Shown one piece after another: positions 51,502-59,750 of a DNA stretch of 64,000 bases. The stretch is from contig NZ_CADCST010000077.1 in NCBI RefSeq assembly GCF_902804485.1, positions 1-64,000 of the forward strand, written 5' to 3'. Within the stretch, counting starts at the first letter, position 1, and the number at the start of each line of letters is the position of its first letter. Both the position numbers and the translations under genes were made by a program. The notes beneath the pieces are model-generated. The model worked only from the letters and a program-made list of their open reading frames with translations, ran no database searches and was not told the DNA's origin. The stretch is from Flavobacterium collinsii. GTDB taxonomy: Bacteria > Bacteroidota > Bacteroidia > Flavobacteriales > Flavobacteriaceae.

Positions 51502-51557
51502 GGCAAGTTGTGTTTTGAGGCCCTCGAAACGGAGTTCGTGCCTCAAAACAACTTGCC
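51502..51557. other. oriT-like inverted repeat upstream of mobA
   Basis: GGCAAGTTGTGTTTTGAGGC (51502-51521) and GCCTCAAAACAACTTGCC (51540-51557) pair over 18 bp with a 2-nt bulge (TG). The 18-nt loop contains a smaller CGAAAC/ACGAAC-like near-palindrome. It lies 60 bp before the mobA start. The nick site itself cannot be assigned. Confidence 0.6.
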
Positions 51558-51618
51558 CTGCCGGGAGCTGGAAACGCCTTCCGAAGTCAGGCCTTTTGCA
51601 AAAAATTAAAATGGATGT

Positions 51619-52053
51619 ATGATGAACGAGAATAGTAACAAAAAACAGAATAAGGGCGGTCGCAAACCAAAAGACAACCCAAGTACCCATCGACACGTTT
51701 TTCGCCTGACAGAGCAAGAAAATGCTAAACTATTATCGGTTTTTGAAGCATCAGGAATGACTAATAAAGCGAAATTTATCATTGCCGTTCTGTTTGAAAG
51801 AGAGATTAAAACGGTCAAAATTGATAAAGCTACGTTGGATTTTTATATGCGGCTCACCTCCTACCATAGCCAATTCCGCTCCATTGGGGTGAATTACAAC
51901 CAGATTGTAAAGCTATTATATCGCAATTTTTCGGAGAAAAAAGCTGCTGCTTATCTCTATAAACTGGAAAAACAGACAGCTGAAATGGCGGCATTATGCC
52001 AAAAAATTGTCCAGTTAAGTAATGAATTTAAAGAAAAGTACTTGAAAAATTAA
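51619..52053 (+). CDS. mobA: MobA, relaxosome accessory protein
   Basis: This 144-aa protein has a basic N-terminus (KKQNKGGRKPKDNPSTHRHV). A ribbon-helix-helix-like part follows (FRLTEQENAKLLSVFEASGM), then FRSIGVNYNQIVKLLYRNF, as in the MobC-like accessory proteins of mobilisation systems; it is called MobA in CTnDOT-type elements. It should bind oriT beside the relaxase. ATG 51619 or the adjacent ATG 51622 may be the start. It lies 7 bp upstream of the relaxase gene. Confidence 0.88.
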   Translation: MMNENSNKKQNKGGRKPKDNPSTHRHVFRLTEQENAKLLSVFEASGMTNKAKFIIAVLFEREIKTVKIDKATLDFYMRLTSYHSQFRSIGVNYNQIVKLLYRNFSEKKAAAYLYKLEKQTAEMAALCQKIVQLSNEFKEKYLKN

Positions 52054-52060
52054 TGTAGAA

Positions 52061-53347
52061 ATGATAGCAAAAATCGGAAGAGGCAGCAATTTATATGGAG
52101 CTTTGTCATATAACCACCTTAAAATAGAGAAGGAAAATGGGCAAATTATTTTTGCAAATAGAATAATTGAAACACCTAGCGGACATTATTCCGTTGCACA
52201 ATTAGTCCAATCTTTTGAACCATATCTGCTGGCAAACCGTAATACCGAAAAACCAACTTTACATATTTCACTCAATCCCGATCCAAAGGATAATGTAAAT
52301 GATGAAAAGTTCAGACAGATTGCCCAGGAATATATGCGCGAGATGGGTTATGCAGAACAGCCTTTTGTTGTATTCAAACACACAGATATTGACCGTACTC
52401 ATATCCATATTGTATCGGTTTGCGTGGATGAAGAAGGTAAAAAAATTTCAGATAAGTTTGAAAAAAGACGGTCTATGAGCGTATGCCGTGAGCTGGAGAA
52501 CAAATACAAGCTGGTATCGGCTACGGAGAAAGAACACAAACAAAAAGACCAGATTTTCCGTCCGGTAGATTCCAGAGCAACTGATATAAAAAGTCAGATA
52601 GCTTCGGTAGTGCGACATCTGCCGAATTATTATCAATACCAAACCCTGGGAGAATACAATGCTTTACTTTCCCTTTTCAATATTACAGCCGAAAAAGTAG
52701 AGGGCGAATTGCAGGGACGGCTGCGGCAGGGTTTATTGTACATTCCTTTAAATGAAAAAGGCGAAAGAGCCGGTCATCCGTTCAAAGCTTCCTTATTCGG
52801 AAAGAATGCGGGGTTACCAACTTTAGAATTGTATTTTACAAAATGCAAAGAGACTTTAAAAACTCATCCCGCCAAACATACATTAAAGTCAGCCATTGAC
52901 ATTGTACTGAAATCAACAAGTGATGAATTGAGTTTTAAAAAGCAGTTAGCAGAACTAGGCATTAATGTAGTGTTACGTAGAAATGATACAGGACGTATTT
53001 ACGGAATAACTTTTATAGACCACAATTCTAAAACGGTTTGGAACGGTTCACGATTAGGAAAGGATCTTTCTGCCAATACATTTAATGATTATTGGAACAA
53101 TAACATCAAACCCTACATTAAAGAGTCGGTTGGATTACAATCAAAATTTTCAAGGTCGCATGAACCAGATTTTCCTGCAGAGGAACCTCATCACTTATTT
53201 GACTTCTTAAATACTACAGAAAAACACGAAGACGGTTTAATTGAAGCATTAGGCGGTTTATTACCCGAAGCACAGGATGAAGATTACGAACAACAGGATT
53301 TTGCCAACAAAATCAAGAAGAAAAGAAAACGTAAAAAGGGTCAATAA
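52061..53347 (+). CDS. mobB: MobB, relaxase
   Basis: This 428-aa protein has an N-terminal relaxase domain with IAKIGRGSNLYGALSYNH (candidate nucleophile tyrosines 12 and 17), LHISLNPDPKDNVNDEKF and the metal triad motif HTDIDRTHIHIV near 107-118 (HxD-x3-HxH). The C-terminus is basic with KKRKRKK. It nicks oriT and pilots the DNA strand. Catalytic motifs are intact, which supports a functional transfer region. Confidence 0.94.
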   Translation: MIAKIGRGSNLYGALSYNHLKIEKENGQIIFANRIIETPSGHYSVAQLVQSFEPYLLANRNTEKPTLHISLNPDPKDNVNDEKFRQIAQEYMREMGYAEQPFVVFKHTDIDRTHIHIVSVCVDEEGKKISDKFEKRRSMSVCRELENKYKLVSATEKEHKQKDQIFRPVDSRATDIKSQIASVVRHLPNYYQYQTLGEYNALLSLFNITAEKVEGELQGRLRQGLLYIPLNEKGERAGHPFKASLFGKNAGLPTLELYFTKCKETLKTHPAKHTLKSAIDIVLKSTSDELSFKKQLAELGINVVLRRNDTGRIYGITFIDHNSKTVWNGSRLGKDLSANTFNDYWNNNIKPYIKESVGLQSKFSRSHEPDFPAEEPHHLFDFLNTTEKHEDGLIEALGGLLPEAQDEDYEQQDFANKIKKKRKRKKGQ

Positions 53348-53468
53348 TGTTAATTTAGGTAAGACACTTTCACTGACGGTATATTTTATTAACTTTATAT
53401 CCCTGAAAATCATACTTTTATGACTATTTCATTAATGTATAAGTTATTAATCCAAAAATAGATATAGT

Positions 53469-54026
53469 ATGAATTGGAATAATCCTGATGCTTATCCTGG
53501 AAAAAGCGAAGAAGAATATACAGATCGAACAAACGAGGAGGTACAATCATCCACTGGGCTCCTATTTATGCTTGTTGGGCTTTTCGTTTTCATCTTAAAA
53601 ATGGCTGTTGCTTTTGGTATGTTCATTTATGCCGGATATTCCCTGACCCAAAATATATTGGGAGAAGATATTAATAAATTCAAAATTTGGAGTTTCACCG
53701 TATTGTTTACTTATTTGATATTCTGTATCATCTATTTCCTAAAAGGGTTTATCATCGGATTGCATTCAAAGAACAGAAAGTTATGGATATTGCCATGGGT
53801 AATCTGTATAGTATTGTGCTGCGTTTTCCCAGCATTTGTAGTAAAAGCGATGGTTGCCAGTATGTTTAAATCAACGGAACAGAAGGATATATTATGTCTG
53901 GGACTTAGTTGGGGAGCATTTGTAATTTCTTTCTTTTACATCTATAATATTTATCAATTCAAAACGCCAACAGCTCCTGGTATTTTATATTGGAGTTATG
54001 CTTTAGGATTTAGAATATCCCTATGA
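53469..54026 (+). CDS. Hypothetical membrane protein between mobB and mobC
   Basis: This 185-aa protein has four or five hydrophobic segments: GLLFMLVGLFVFILKMAVAF, VLFTYLIFCIIYFLKGFIIG, LPWVICIVLCCVFPAFVVK and WGAFVISFFYIYNIY. The N-terminus is polar (MNWNNPDAYPGKSEEEYTDR). No family is recognised. It is located where CTnDOT-type elements often carry a small membrane protein before mobC. Its function in transfer is unknown. Confidence 0.7.
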   Translation: MNWNNPDAYPGKSEEEYTDRTNEEVQSSTGLLFMLVGLFVFILKMAVAFGMFIYAGYSLTQNILGEDINKFKIWSFTVLFTYLIFCIIYFLKGFIIGLHSKNRKLWILPWVICIVLCCVFPAFVVKAMVASMFKSTEQKDILCLGLSWGAFVISFFYIYNIYQFKTPTAPGILYWSYALGFRISL

Positions 54027-54139
54027 GAAAAACTTTGAGTTTATAGTCAACCACTACCACCTACTGCCAAAGACTGCCACATTCTTATAGCTATTCCTTA
54101 TAGTCTTTAGATTAACACCCAAACATTTAAGAATTTAAA

Positions 54140-56158
54140 ATGCAGGGTGAAGACGATTTAAGAGGACTTGCTAAGATTATGGCATTTATGAGAGCGGTAA
54201 GCATTCTCTTAGTGCTAATGCACCTTTATTGGTACTGCTATGGTTTCTTTTTGGAACATGGTTGGACATTGAAGGTTATCAATAAAATTTTAGGCAATTT
54301 TCAACGAACTGCAGGTTTGTTCTCACATACCCTGTACACGAAAGTTTTTGCAGTTGTGTTATTAGCTTTGAGCTGTCTGGGAACCAAAGGTGTCAAAAAT
54401 GAGAAAATTACCTGGCCACGAATCTATACCGCTCTTGGTCTTGGTTTTATACTCTTCTTTTTCAATACACCTCTTTTAAGTCTTCCTTTAAAAACCGCTG
54501 CATTCTTTTATGCTTTTACATTGGGTCTGGGATATATAACCCTGATGATGGCAGGTTTATGGATTAGCCGCTTACTGCGAAACAACTTAATGGATGATGT
54601 TTTCAATATGGAAAACGAAAGCTTCCAGCAGGAAACACGGCTCATGCAAAATGAATACTCGGTTAATCTGCCAACAAAATTTTATTACAAAGGAAAATGG
54701 AACAATGGCTGGATTAATATAGTCAATCCCTTTAGGGCTACCATTGTGCTTGGTACTCCTGGATCAGGTAAGAGTTATGCTATTATAAACAATTATATCA
54801 GGCAACACATAGAAAAGGGGTTTTCGATGTATATATATGATTTTAAATTTGATGACCTTTCCACGATTGCCTACAATCATTTAATAAAGCATGCTGACAA
54901 ATATAGTGTAAAGCCAAAATTTTATGTCATCAATTTTGACGACCCCAGAAAAAGCCATCGCTGCAATCCTCTCAATCCTGATTTCATGACCGATATTTCT
55001 GACGCTTACGAAGCGGCTTATACTATTATGCTGAACTTAAACAGAAGCTGGATCCAGAAGCAGGGAGACTTTTTTGTGGAAAGCCCCATAATTCTTTTAG
55101 CGGCAATTATATGGTTTCTTAAAATATATGATAATGGTAAGCATTGTACTTTTCCACATGCTATTGAGTTATTAAATAAAAAGTATTCGGATGTATTTAC
55201 TATTCTTACCTCCTATCCCGAACTGGAAAATTATTTATCGCCTTTTATGGATGCCTGGCAGGGAGGCGCACAAGACCAACTGCAAGGTCAGATTGCATCA
55301 GCCAAAATACCATTGTCCCGTATGATCTCCCCAAGTCTTTATTGGGTGATGACTGGTGATGATTTTTCATTGGATATCAATAATCCCAAAGAACCAAAGA
55401 TTCTATGCGTAGGAAATAATCCTGATCGCCAAAATATCTATTCTGCTGCATTAGGTTTATACAATTCACGTATTGTAAAACTCATCAATAAAAAAGGGCA
55501 ATTAAAAAGTTCAGTCATTATAGACGAATTACCTACCATATACTTTAGAGGCTTGGATAACCTGATAGCAACTGCAAGGAGTAATAAAGTGGCAGTATGT
55601 TTGGGGTTTCAGGACTATTCACAGTTAACAAGGGATTATGGGGACAAGGAGAGCAAGGTAATTCAGAACACCGTTGGCAATATTTTTAGTGGTCAGGTTG
55701 TTGGTGAAACTGCCAAAAGCCTTTCGGAGCGCTTTGGAAAGGTGTTACAAAAAAGGCAAAGTATGAGCATCAACCGTAATGATACATCTACTTCAATTTC
55801 TACACAATTGGACAGTCTCATTCCCGCATCTAAAATTTCAACTTTGACACAAGGTTTGTTTGTAGGTGCAGTATCAGACAATTTCGATGAACGTATTGAA
55901 CAGAAGATTTTCCACGCTGAAATTGTTGTTGATAATGAAAAAGTTGCCGCCGAAAGCAAATACCATCAAAAGATACCGGATATTCTGTCATTCATAGATA
56001 ATAATGGAAAAGACAATATGAAACACGATATAGAAGCCAATTACCGTCAGATAAAACTGGATATAGTTCATATTATCGACACCGAACTGGAACGCATCAA
56101 AAATGATCCTGACTTACAGCATTTGGTACCAAAGGATAATCGTAAAAAGGATACATAA
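54140..56158 (+). CDS. mobC: MobC, TraG/VirD4-type coupling protein
   Basis: This 672-aa protein has several N-terminal membrane helices (about 20-150). The nucleotide-binding domain has Walker A GTPGSGKSYAIINNYIR near 205 and Walker B SSVIIDELPTIYFRGL near 457. It couples the relaxosome to the type IV channel. The C-terminal segment FHAEIVVDNEKVAAESKYHQ is echoed by a divergent fragment at 56615-56791. The coding sequence itself is complete. Confidence 0.94.
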   Translation: MQGEDDLRGLAKIMAFMRAVSILLVLMHLYWYCYGFFLEHGWTLKVINKILGNFQRTAGLFSHTLYTKVFAVVLLALSCLGTKGVKNEKITWPRIYTALGLGFILFFFNTPLLSLPLKTAAFFYAFTLGLGYITLMMAGLWISRLLRNNLMDDVFNMENESFQQETRLMQNEYSVNLPTKFYYKGKWNNGWINIVNPFRATIVLGTPGSGKSYAIINNYIRQHIEKGFSMYIYDFKFDDLSTIAYNHLIKHADKYSVKPKFYVINFDDPRKSHRCNPLNPDFMTDISDAYEAAYTIMLNLNRSWIQKQGDFFVESPIILLAAIIWFLKIYDNGKHCTFPHAIELLNKKYSDVFTILTSYPELENYLSPFMDAWQGGAQDQLQGQIASAKIPLSRMISPSLYWVMTGDDFSLDINNPKEPKILCVGNNPDRQNIYSAALGLYNSRIVKLINKKGQLKSSVIIDELPTIYFRGLDNLIATARSNKVAVCLGFQDYSQLTRDYGDKESKVIQNTVGNIFSGQVVGETAKSLSERFGKVLQKRQSMSINRNDTSTSISTQLDSLIPASKISTLTQGLFVGAVSDNFDERIEQKIFHAEIVVDNEKVAAESKYHQKIPDILSFIDNNGKDNMKHDIEANYRQIKLDIVHIIDTELERIKNDPDLQHLVPKDNRKKDT

Positions 56159-56428
56159 AGTAAAACATCCGCCGTTTGCAATCCCGCGAAGTAATCTTTT
56201 CCTAATAAAAACTTTTTAGATGATTTATAAAAAAACCTGTCTAACATTAAATCGAACTACATACTTACAGAACAAATTCAACCCAAATTAGTTCTATTGG
56301 AAACATTTTGTAAACAATAGACGCAAGTTTTCGAATGACAAAAATTTAACTAATAAAAACAATTACGGAAAACCGTAAAATTTACTTTTTATTAAATATT
56401 ATCTTCACAATCAATAAGAAAGGAGACA
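56159..56428. other. Gene-free stretch after mobC
   Basis: AT-rich sequence without a gene or a clear terminator. It leads into the PHP-gene fragment, which starts at 56429 behind a good AAAGGAG ribosome-binding site. Confidence 0.5.
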
Positions 56429-56614
56429 ATGAAAAAAATTGATTTACACATTCACACAATAGCTTCGATAAGCTATTACCCGTTTTTTTAGCTTAAATTT
56501 ACTTAAAGAATATGTTCAAAAATTGGAAATTGATTGTATCGTAATTACTAACCATAATCTTTTTAATAAAATACAATTTGAAGAAACATCCAAAAAAATC
56601 AACTGCAAAAGTGT
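56429..56614 (+). pseudogene. 5' fragment of a PHP-domain (Ppl/TrlF-like) defence gene
   Basis: An AAAGGAG site precedes ATG 56429. The first frame encodes MKKIDLHIHTIASISYY and stops at 56491 within a T7 tract. Shifting by one base at that tract continues the protein as FSLNLLKEYVQKLEIDCIVI then TNHNLFNKIQFEETSKK. DLHIHT and ITNHN are the metal-binding signatures of PHP phosphoesterases. The layout matches the N-terminus of large PHP-plus-ATPase proteins such as Ppl or TrlF, known anti-phage or defence-associated types. The rest of the gene is gone and mobC-like sequence follows. It is a clear relic. Confidence 0.7.
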
Positions 56615-56791
56615 TTCCATACCGAAATTGTTGTGGATAATGAAAAAATTATAGCAGAAACCGAAACTCTTCAAAAGATGATACAGAATCAATTATTTGA
56701 AGACAAAACAGAAGAAGACAACATTATGAATAATATACACAAGTTATGTCTCATCTATGACGAGAAATCATTAACCACAACAAACCAATAA
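56615..56791 (+). pseudogene. Second, divergent mobC 3' end fragment
   Basis: A 58-codon frame with no start of its own begins FHTEIVVDNEKIIAETETLQ. It aligns with the tail of the intact mobC product (FHAEIVVDNEKVAAESKYHQ) and ends in a stop at 56791, 2 bp before the DUF4297 gene. It is therefore the tail of another mobC allele left behind by recombination. It marks the right edge of an exchanged segment. Confidence 0.8.
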
Positions 56792-56793
56792 GG

Positions 56794-58005
56794 ATGACAG
56801 ATAGGACCGCTATTGATACAATAAAAGGCTACTTTTACCAATTTGATTTTACTATTGTAAAATTATTAGAATTAGATAAAGATACTGATGCGATTATTGT
56901 TGAAGGAATTGAAGACGTCGAAATAAATTCCGCAACAGAAGAAATAGCTATTCAGTGTAAATATTATGCCAAGACAGAATACAATCATTCCGTTATTGCA
57001 AAACCTATCCGCTTAATGCTTGACCACTTCAAAGAAGTACTAAACGGAACTAAAAAAAGAATAAACTACAAACTCTATGGATATTTTCAATCAGGACAGA
57101 CAAAATTAATTTTGCCTATAGACGTAACTTTTCTCAAAGAAAATTTCCTAACGTACTCAGAAAAAAAAGTAAAATACTATCATCATACAAAGCTTGGTCT
57201 CACTGATTCACAATTAAAAGATTTTCTTTCTCTCCTTAATATTGATATTTTAGCTTTAGAATACCAATCCCAAGTTTCCAAAATTTCGGCCATGTTAATG
57301 ACACAGTTTAGTTGTCAGGCTTTTGAAGCTGAACATTTTTTTTATAACACTGCTCTCAAAGTGATAAAAGACATAGCTGTCGAAGGAAACATTGGAAATA
57401 GAAAAATTAGTAAATCTGAGTTTCTGACTAAAATTAATTTCAAAAGAGTATTGTTTAATCAATGGTTCATTGCCTACAAGGGAGAATCAAAATTATTTGC
57501 AGAATTAAGGTCTCACTATTTCACAGGTTTAAATACCTCCTCCTACGAACGTCTTTTCATAATAGAGGTCCCTATTGCAAAATATTTAAGATCAGAACTA
57601 AAAGATTTAATCTTATCCATTTCAAGAAAGTGGTCCAAACTTTCTGCCCGAGAGCCAAATCCATTCTGTCCTTATATTTACTTGCATAATATACCTCCAC
57701 AAGAATTACTGGAACTAAAAAAAGAACTTTTTTCAGAAGGTTTTTTATTTATCGATGGATTTGATTTTGACGGTTCAGAATTTAATCCAAAATCAATATC
57801 TAAGGTAGCTAATAGCGTCAATTCTATTAAGCTTAAAATTCTTAACAAACTTGAGCATATTGATTTAACAGTTAATGAAATAAGTAAAACGAAAGAGATT
57901 TATCAATTTTATAATAGCAGACCTTTTTTTAGTAACATATACCCAAATGTTAAACAAGTAGAAATTCAATTTTCACAATTAACGGACATTAAAAAAATTA
58001 TATAA
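56794..58005 (+). CDS. DUF4297-like nuclease of a HerA-DUF4297 defence system
   Basis: This 403-aa protein has an N-terminal nuclease domain: IDTIKGYFYQFDFTIVKLLE, then VEGIEDVEI (E37, D41) and IQCKYYAK (Q54-C-K56), the E-D-QxK arrangement of DUF4297/Cap4-type PD-(D/E)xK enzymes. The remainder is helical and may bind HerA. It begins 2 bp after the mobC-like relic and lies 2 bp before the HerA gene. DUF4297-HerA pairs are established anti-phage systems in which HerA assembles with the nuclease into a ring. The domain call is by motif. Confidence 0.72.
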   Translation: MTDRTAIDTIKGYFYQFDFTIVKLLELDKDTDAIIVEGIEDVEINSATEEIAIQCKYYAKTEYNHSVIAKPIRLMLDHFKEVLNGTKKRINYKLYGYFQSGQTKLILPIDVTFLKENFLTYSEKKVKYYHHTKLGLTDSQLKDFLSLLNIDILALEYQSQVSKISAMLMTQFSCQAFEAEHFFYNTALKVIKDIAVEGNIGNRKISKSEFLTKINFKRVLFNQWFIAYKGESKLFAELRSHYFTGLNTSSYERLFIIEVPIAKYLRSELKDLILSISRKWSKLSAREPNPFCPYIYLHNIPPQELLELKKELFSEGFLFIDGFDFDGSEFNPKSISKVANSVNSIKLKILNKLEHIDLTVNEISKTKEIYQFYNSRPFFSNIYPNVKQVEIQFSQLTDIKKII

Positions 58006-58007
58006 AG

Positions 58008-59687
58008 ATGGCAGAAGAAGTTGAAAAAATAAATGCAGAGGTAGTTGCAGTTTATCCTGATAAAATAAAAGTTGTTGTTGATAATCTTGAAGATTTCCGA
58101 TTAGCGGGAGAAACTCTTCAGGTTGGTTCCTACCTTAAAATTTCGGACAATGAAAACGCTATTTTGATGGCAATAATTGAAAACTTTTCTATTATTGTAA
58201 ATGAAAAAGGTAAACGGGATTATGCAATAGAAGCATTTCCATTAGGAATGATTAAGGATGGAAAATTTATTAGAGGTGGTGATTCATTAGCAATTCCACC
58301 AAAGAAAGTTGAACCAGCAACGGAAGATGAAATAAAAAAAATATACGAGCAATCTATCGAAGCAAAAGAAAAATTTACTTTTGCTTCGCTATCGTCAAAT
58401 TCCAAAATTCGTATACCTGTAAATGGAAATAAATTCTTTAATAAGCATGTTGCAATAGTTGGCTCAACCGGTTCCGGGAAATCGCATACGTTATCTACAA
58501 TTATACAAAAAGCTGTTTCAGAAAAAAATGGAGACTTTTCAATTAACAATTCTCACGTTATCATATTTGATATTCATTCTGAATATAAGTCGGCATTTCC
58601 CGCAGCTAATTTTATCGACATAAAAAATCTTGTATTGCCGTATTGGCTTTTAAATAGCGAAGAACTTGAAGAGTTCTTTTTAGACACAGAAGCAAATGAT
58701 CATAACCAAAAATTTATATTTAAAGAAGCTATTGTTTCAGATAGAAAAAAACACTTCAAAGGAACAGAACCAAACAAAAAGAAAATCCATTACGATTCTC
58801 CATTATATTTTGATATTGATTATGTTTTAGAATTCGCAATAGCAAAGAACAGTGAGTTAGTTGATTCAGGTGAAGTTTATGCAGCCAGCAATAAAGAAAA
58901 AGCTGGTCAGCCAAAGCTTACGAATGGAAGTTTAAACGGAAAACTTACCAACTTTGTAAATAGATTAGAAAATAAAATAAATGACAATCGACTTGACTTT
59001 TTACTTTCACAAAAATCTAAAGACATAACTTTTGAAGAAACATTAAACCAATTAATAGGTTATCAATCTGATAAACAATCCAATGTGACGGTTATTGACT
59101 TGAGCGGCGTTCCCTTTGAAGTCCTTAGTATCACTGTCTCATTGATTTCACGAATGGTTTTTGAGTATGGCTATTTTTACAAAAGACTAAGAAATACCAA
59201 AGACCCAAATGAAAAAATAAATAATGACATTCCAATTTTACTTGTTTATGAAGAAGCCCATAAGTATGTTCCAAATAGTGACTTAGTAAAGTATCGGTCA
59301 TCTAAAAAATCAATTGAAAGAATTGCAAAAGAAGGTAGAAAATATGGTATAACTTTACTTCTTGCAAGTCAAAGACCATCTGAAATTTCAGAAACAATTT
59401 TTTCCCAATGCAACAATTTCATAGCTATGCGTTTGACAAATCCTGTTGACCAAAGTTATGTAAAAAAACTTCTTCCAGACTCATTAGGATCTCTAATTGA
59501 CACAATGCCATCGTTAAAACAGGGTGAAGCGTTGCTTGTTGGTGAATCAATTATTTTACCCTCTATTGTTCAAATTGACAGATGTGCGAACGAACCATCA
59601 TCTAATGATATACCATATTGGGAACTTTGGAAAGAAGAATGGAAAAACATGAGTATTGAAGAAATAAAAAATGAATGGTATTCTTAG
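58008..59687 (+). CDS. HerA-like ATPase/translocase
   Basis: This 559-aa protein has an N-terminal beta-barrel HAS domain (about 1-90, AEVVAVYPDKIKVVVDNLED), Walker A VGSTGSGKSHTLSTI near 149-163, Walker B ILLVYEEAHKYVP near 408-420, and the later LLLASQRPSEISETIFSQCN and arginine-containing MRLTNPVDQSYVKKL segments of FtsK/HerA motors. It forms hexamers in related systems. It is paired with the DUF4297-like nuclease 2 bp upstream. Confidence 0.9.
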   Translation: MAEEVEKINAEVVAVYPDKIKVVVDNLEDFRLAGETLQVGSYLKISDNENAILMAIIENFSIIVNEKGKRDYAIEAFPLGMIKDGKFIRGGDSLAIPPKKVEPATEDEIKKIYEQSIEAKEKFTFASLSSNSKIRIPVNGNKFFNKHVAIVGSTGSGKSHTLSTIIQKAVSEKNGDFSINNSHVIIFDIHSEYKSAFPAANFIDIKNLVLPYWLLNSEELEEFFLDTEANDHNQKFIFKEAIVSDRKKHFKGTEPNKKKIHYDSPLYFDIDYVLEFAIAKNSELVDSGEVYAASNKEKAGQPKLTNGSLNGKLTNFVNRLENKINDNRLDFLLSQKSKDITFEETLNQLIGYQSDKQSNVTVIDLSGVPFEVLSITVSLISRMVFEYGYFYKRLRNTKDPNEKINNDIPILLVYEEAHKYVPNSDLVKYRSSKKSIERIAKEGRKYGITLLLASQRPSEISETIFSQCNNFIAMRLTNPVDQSYVKKLLPDSLGSLIDTMPSLKQGEALLVGESIILPSIVQIDRCANEPSSNDIPYWELWKEEWKNMSIEEIKNEWYS

Positions 59688-59717
59688 ACAGATAGGCATC
59701 AAGACATAACAGTAGTT

Positions 59718-59750
59718 AACTTACAATTCACTTGATGTGAATTGTAAGTT
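59718..59750. terminator. Hairpin between converging genes
   Basis: AACTTACAATTCAC (59718-59731) and GTGAATTGTAAGTT (59737-59750) form a perfect 14-bp stem with a 5-nt loop between the herA stop and the convergent helicase gene, whose stop codon it touches. No T run is present on either side, so its strength is uncertain. Confidence 0.65.

Larger units (their letters stand above)
50948..51618. other. Divergent traA-mobA intergenic region (probable oriT region)
   Basis: The 671 bp between the divergent traA and mobA genes hold no convincing gene. Two overlapping open frames on the plus strand (51133-51384 and 51314-51622) run through inverted repeats and look accidental. The region contains three 16-bp-spaced direct repeats, a small hairpin near 51460 and a long inverted repeat at 51502-51557. 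Relaxase genes of this family normally lie just downstream of oriT. Confidence 0.65.

Noticed and set aside
51133..51622. Two overlapping open frames (83 and 102 codons) between traA and mobA
   Set aside because: They run through the iterons and the oriT-like inverted repeat, lack a convincing protein pattern and have no neighbour support. They are more likely accidental.
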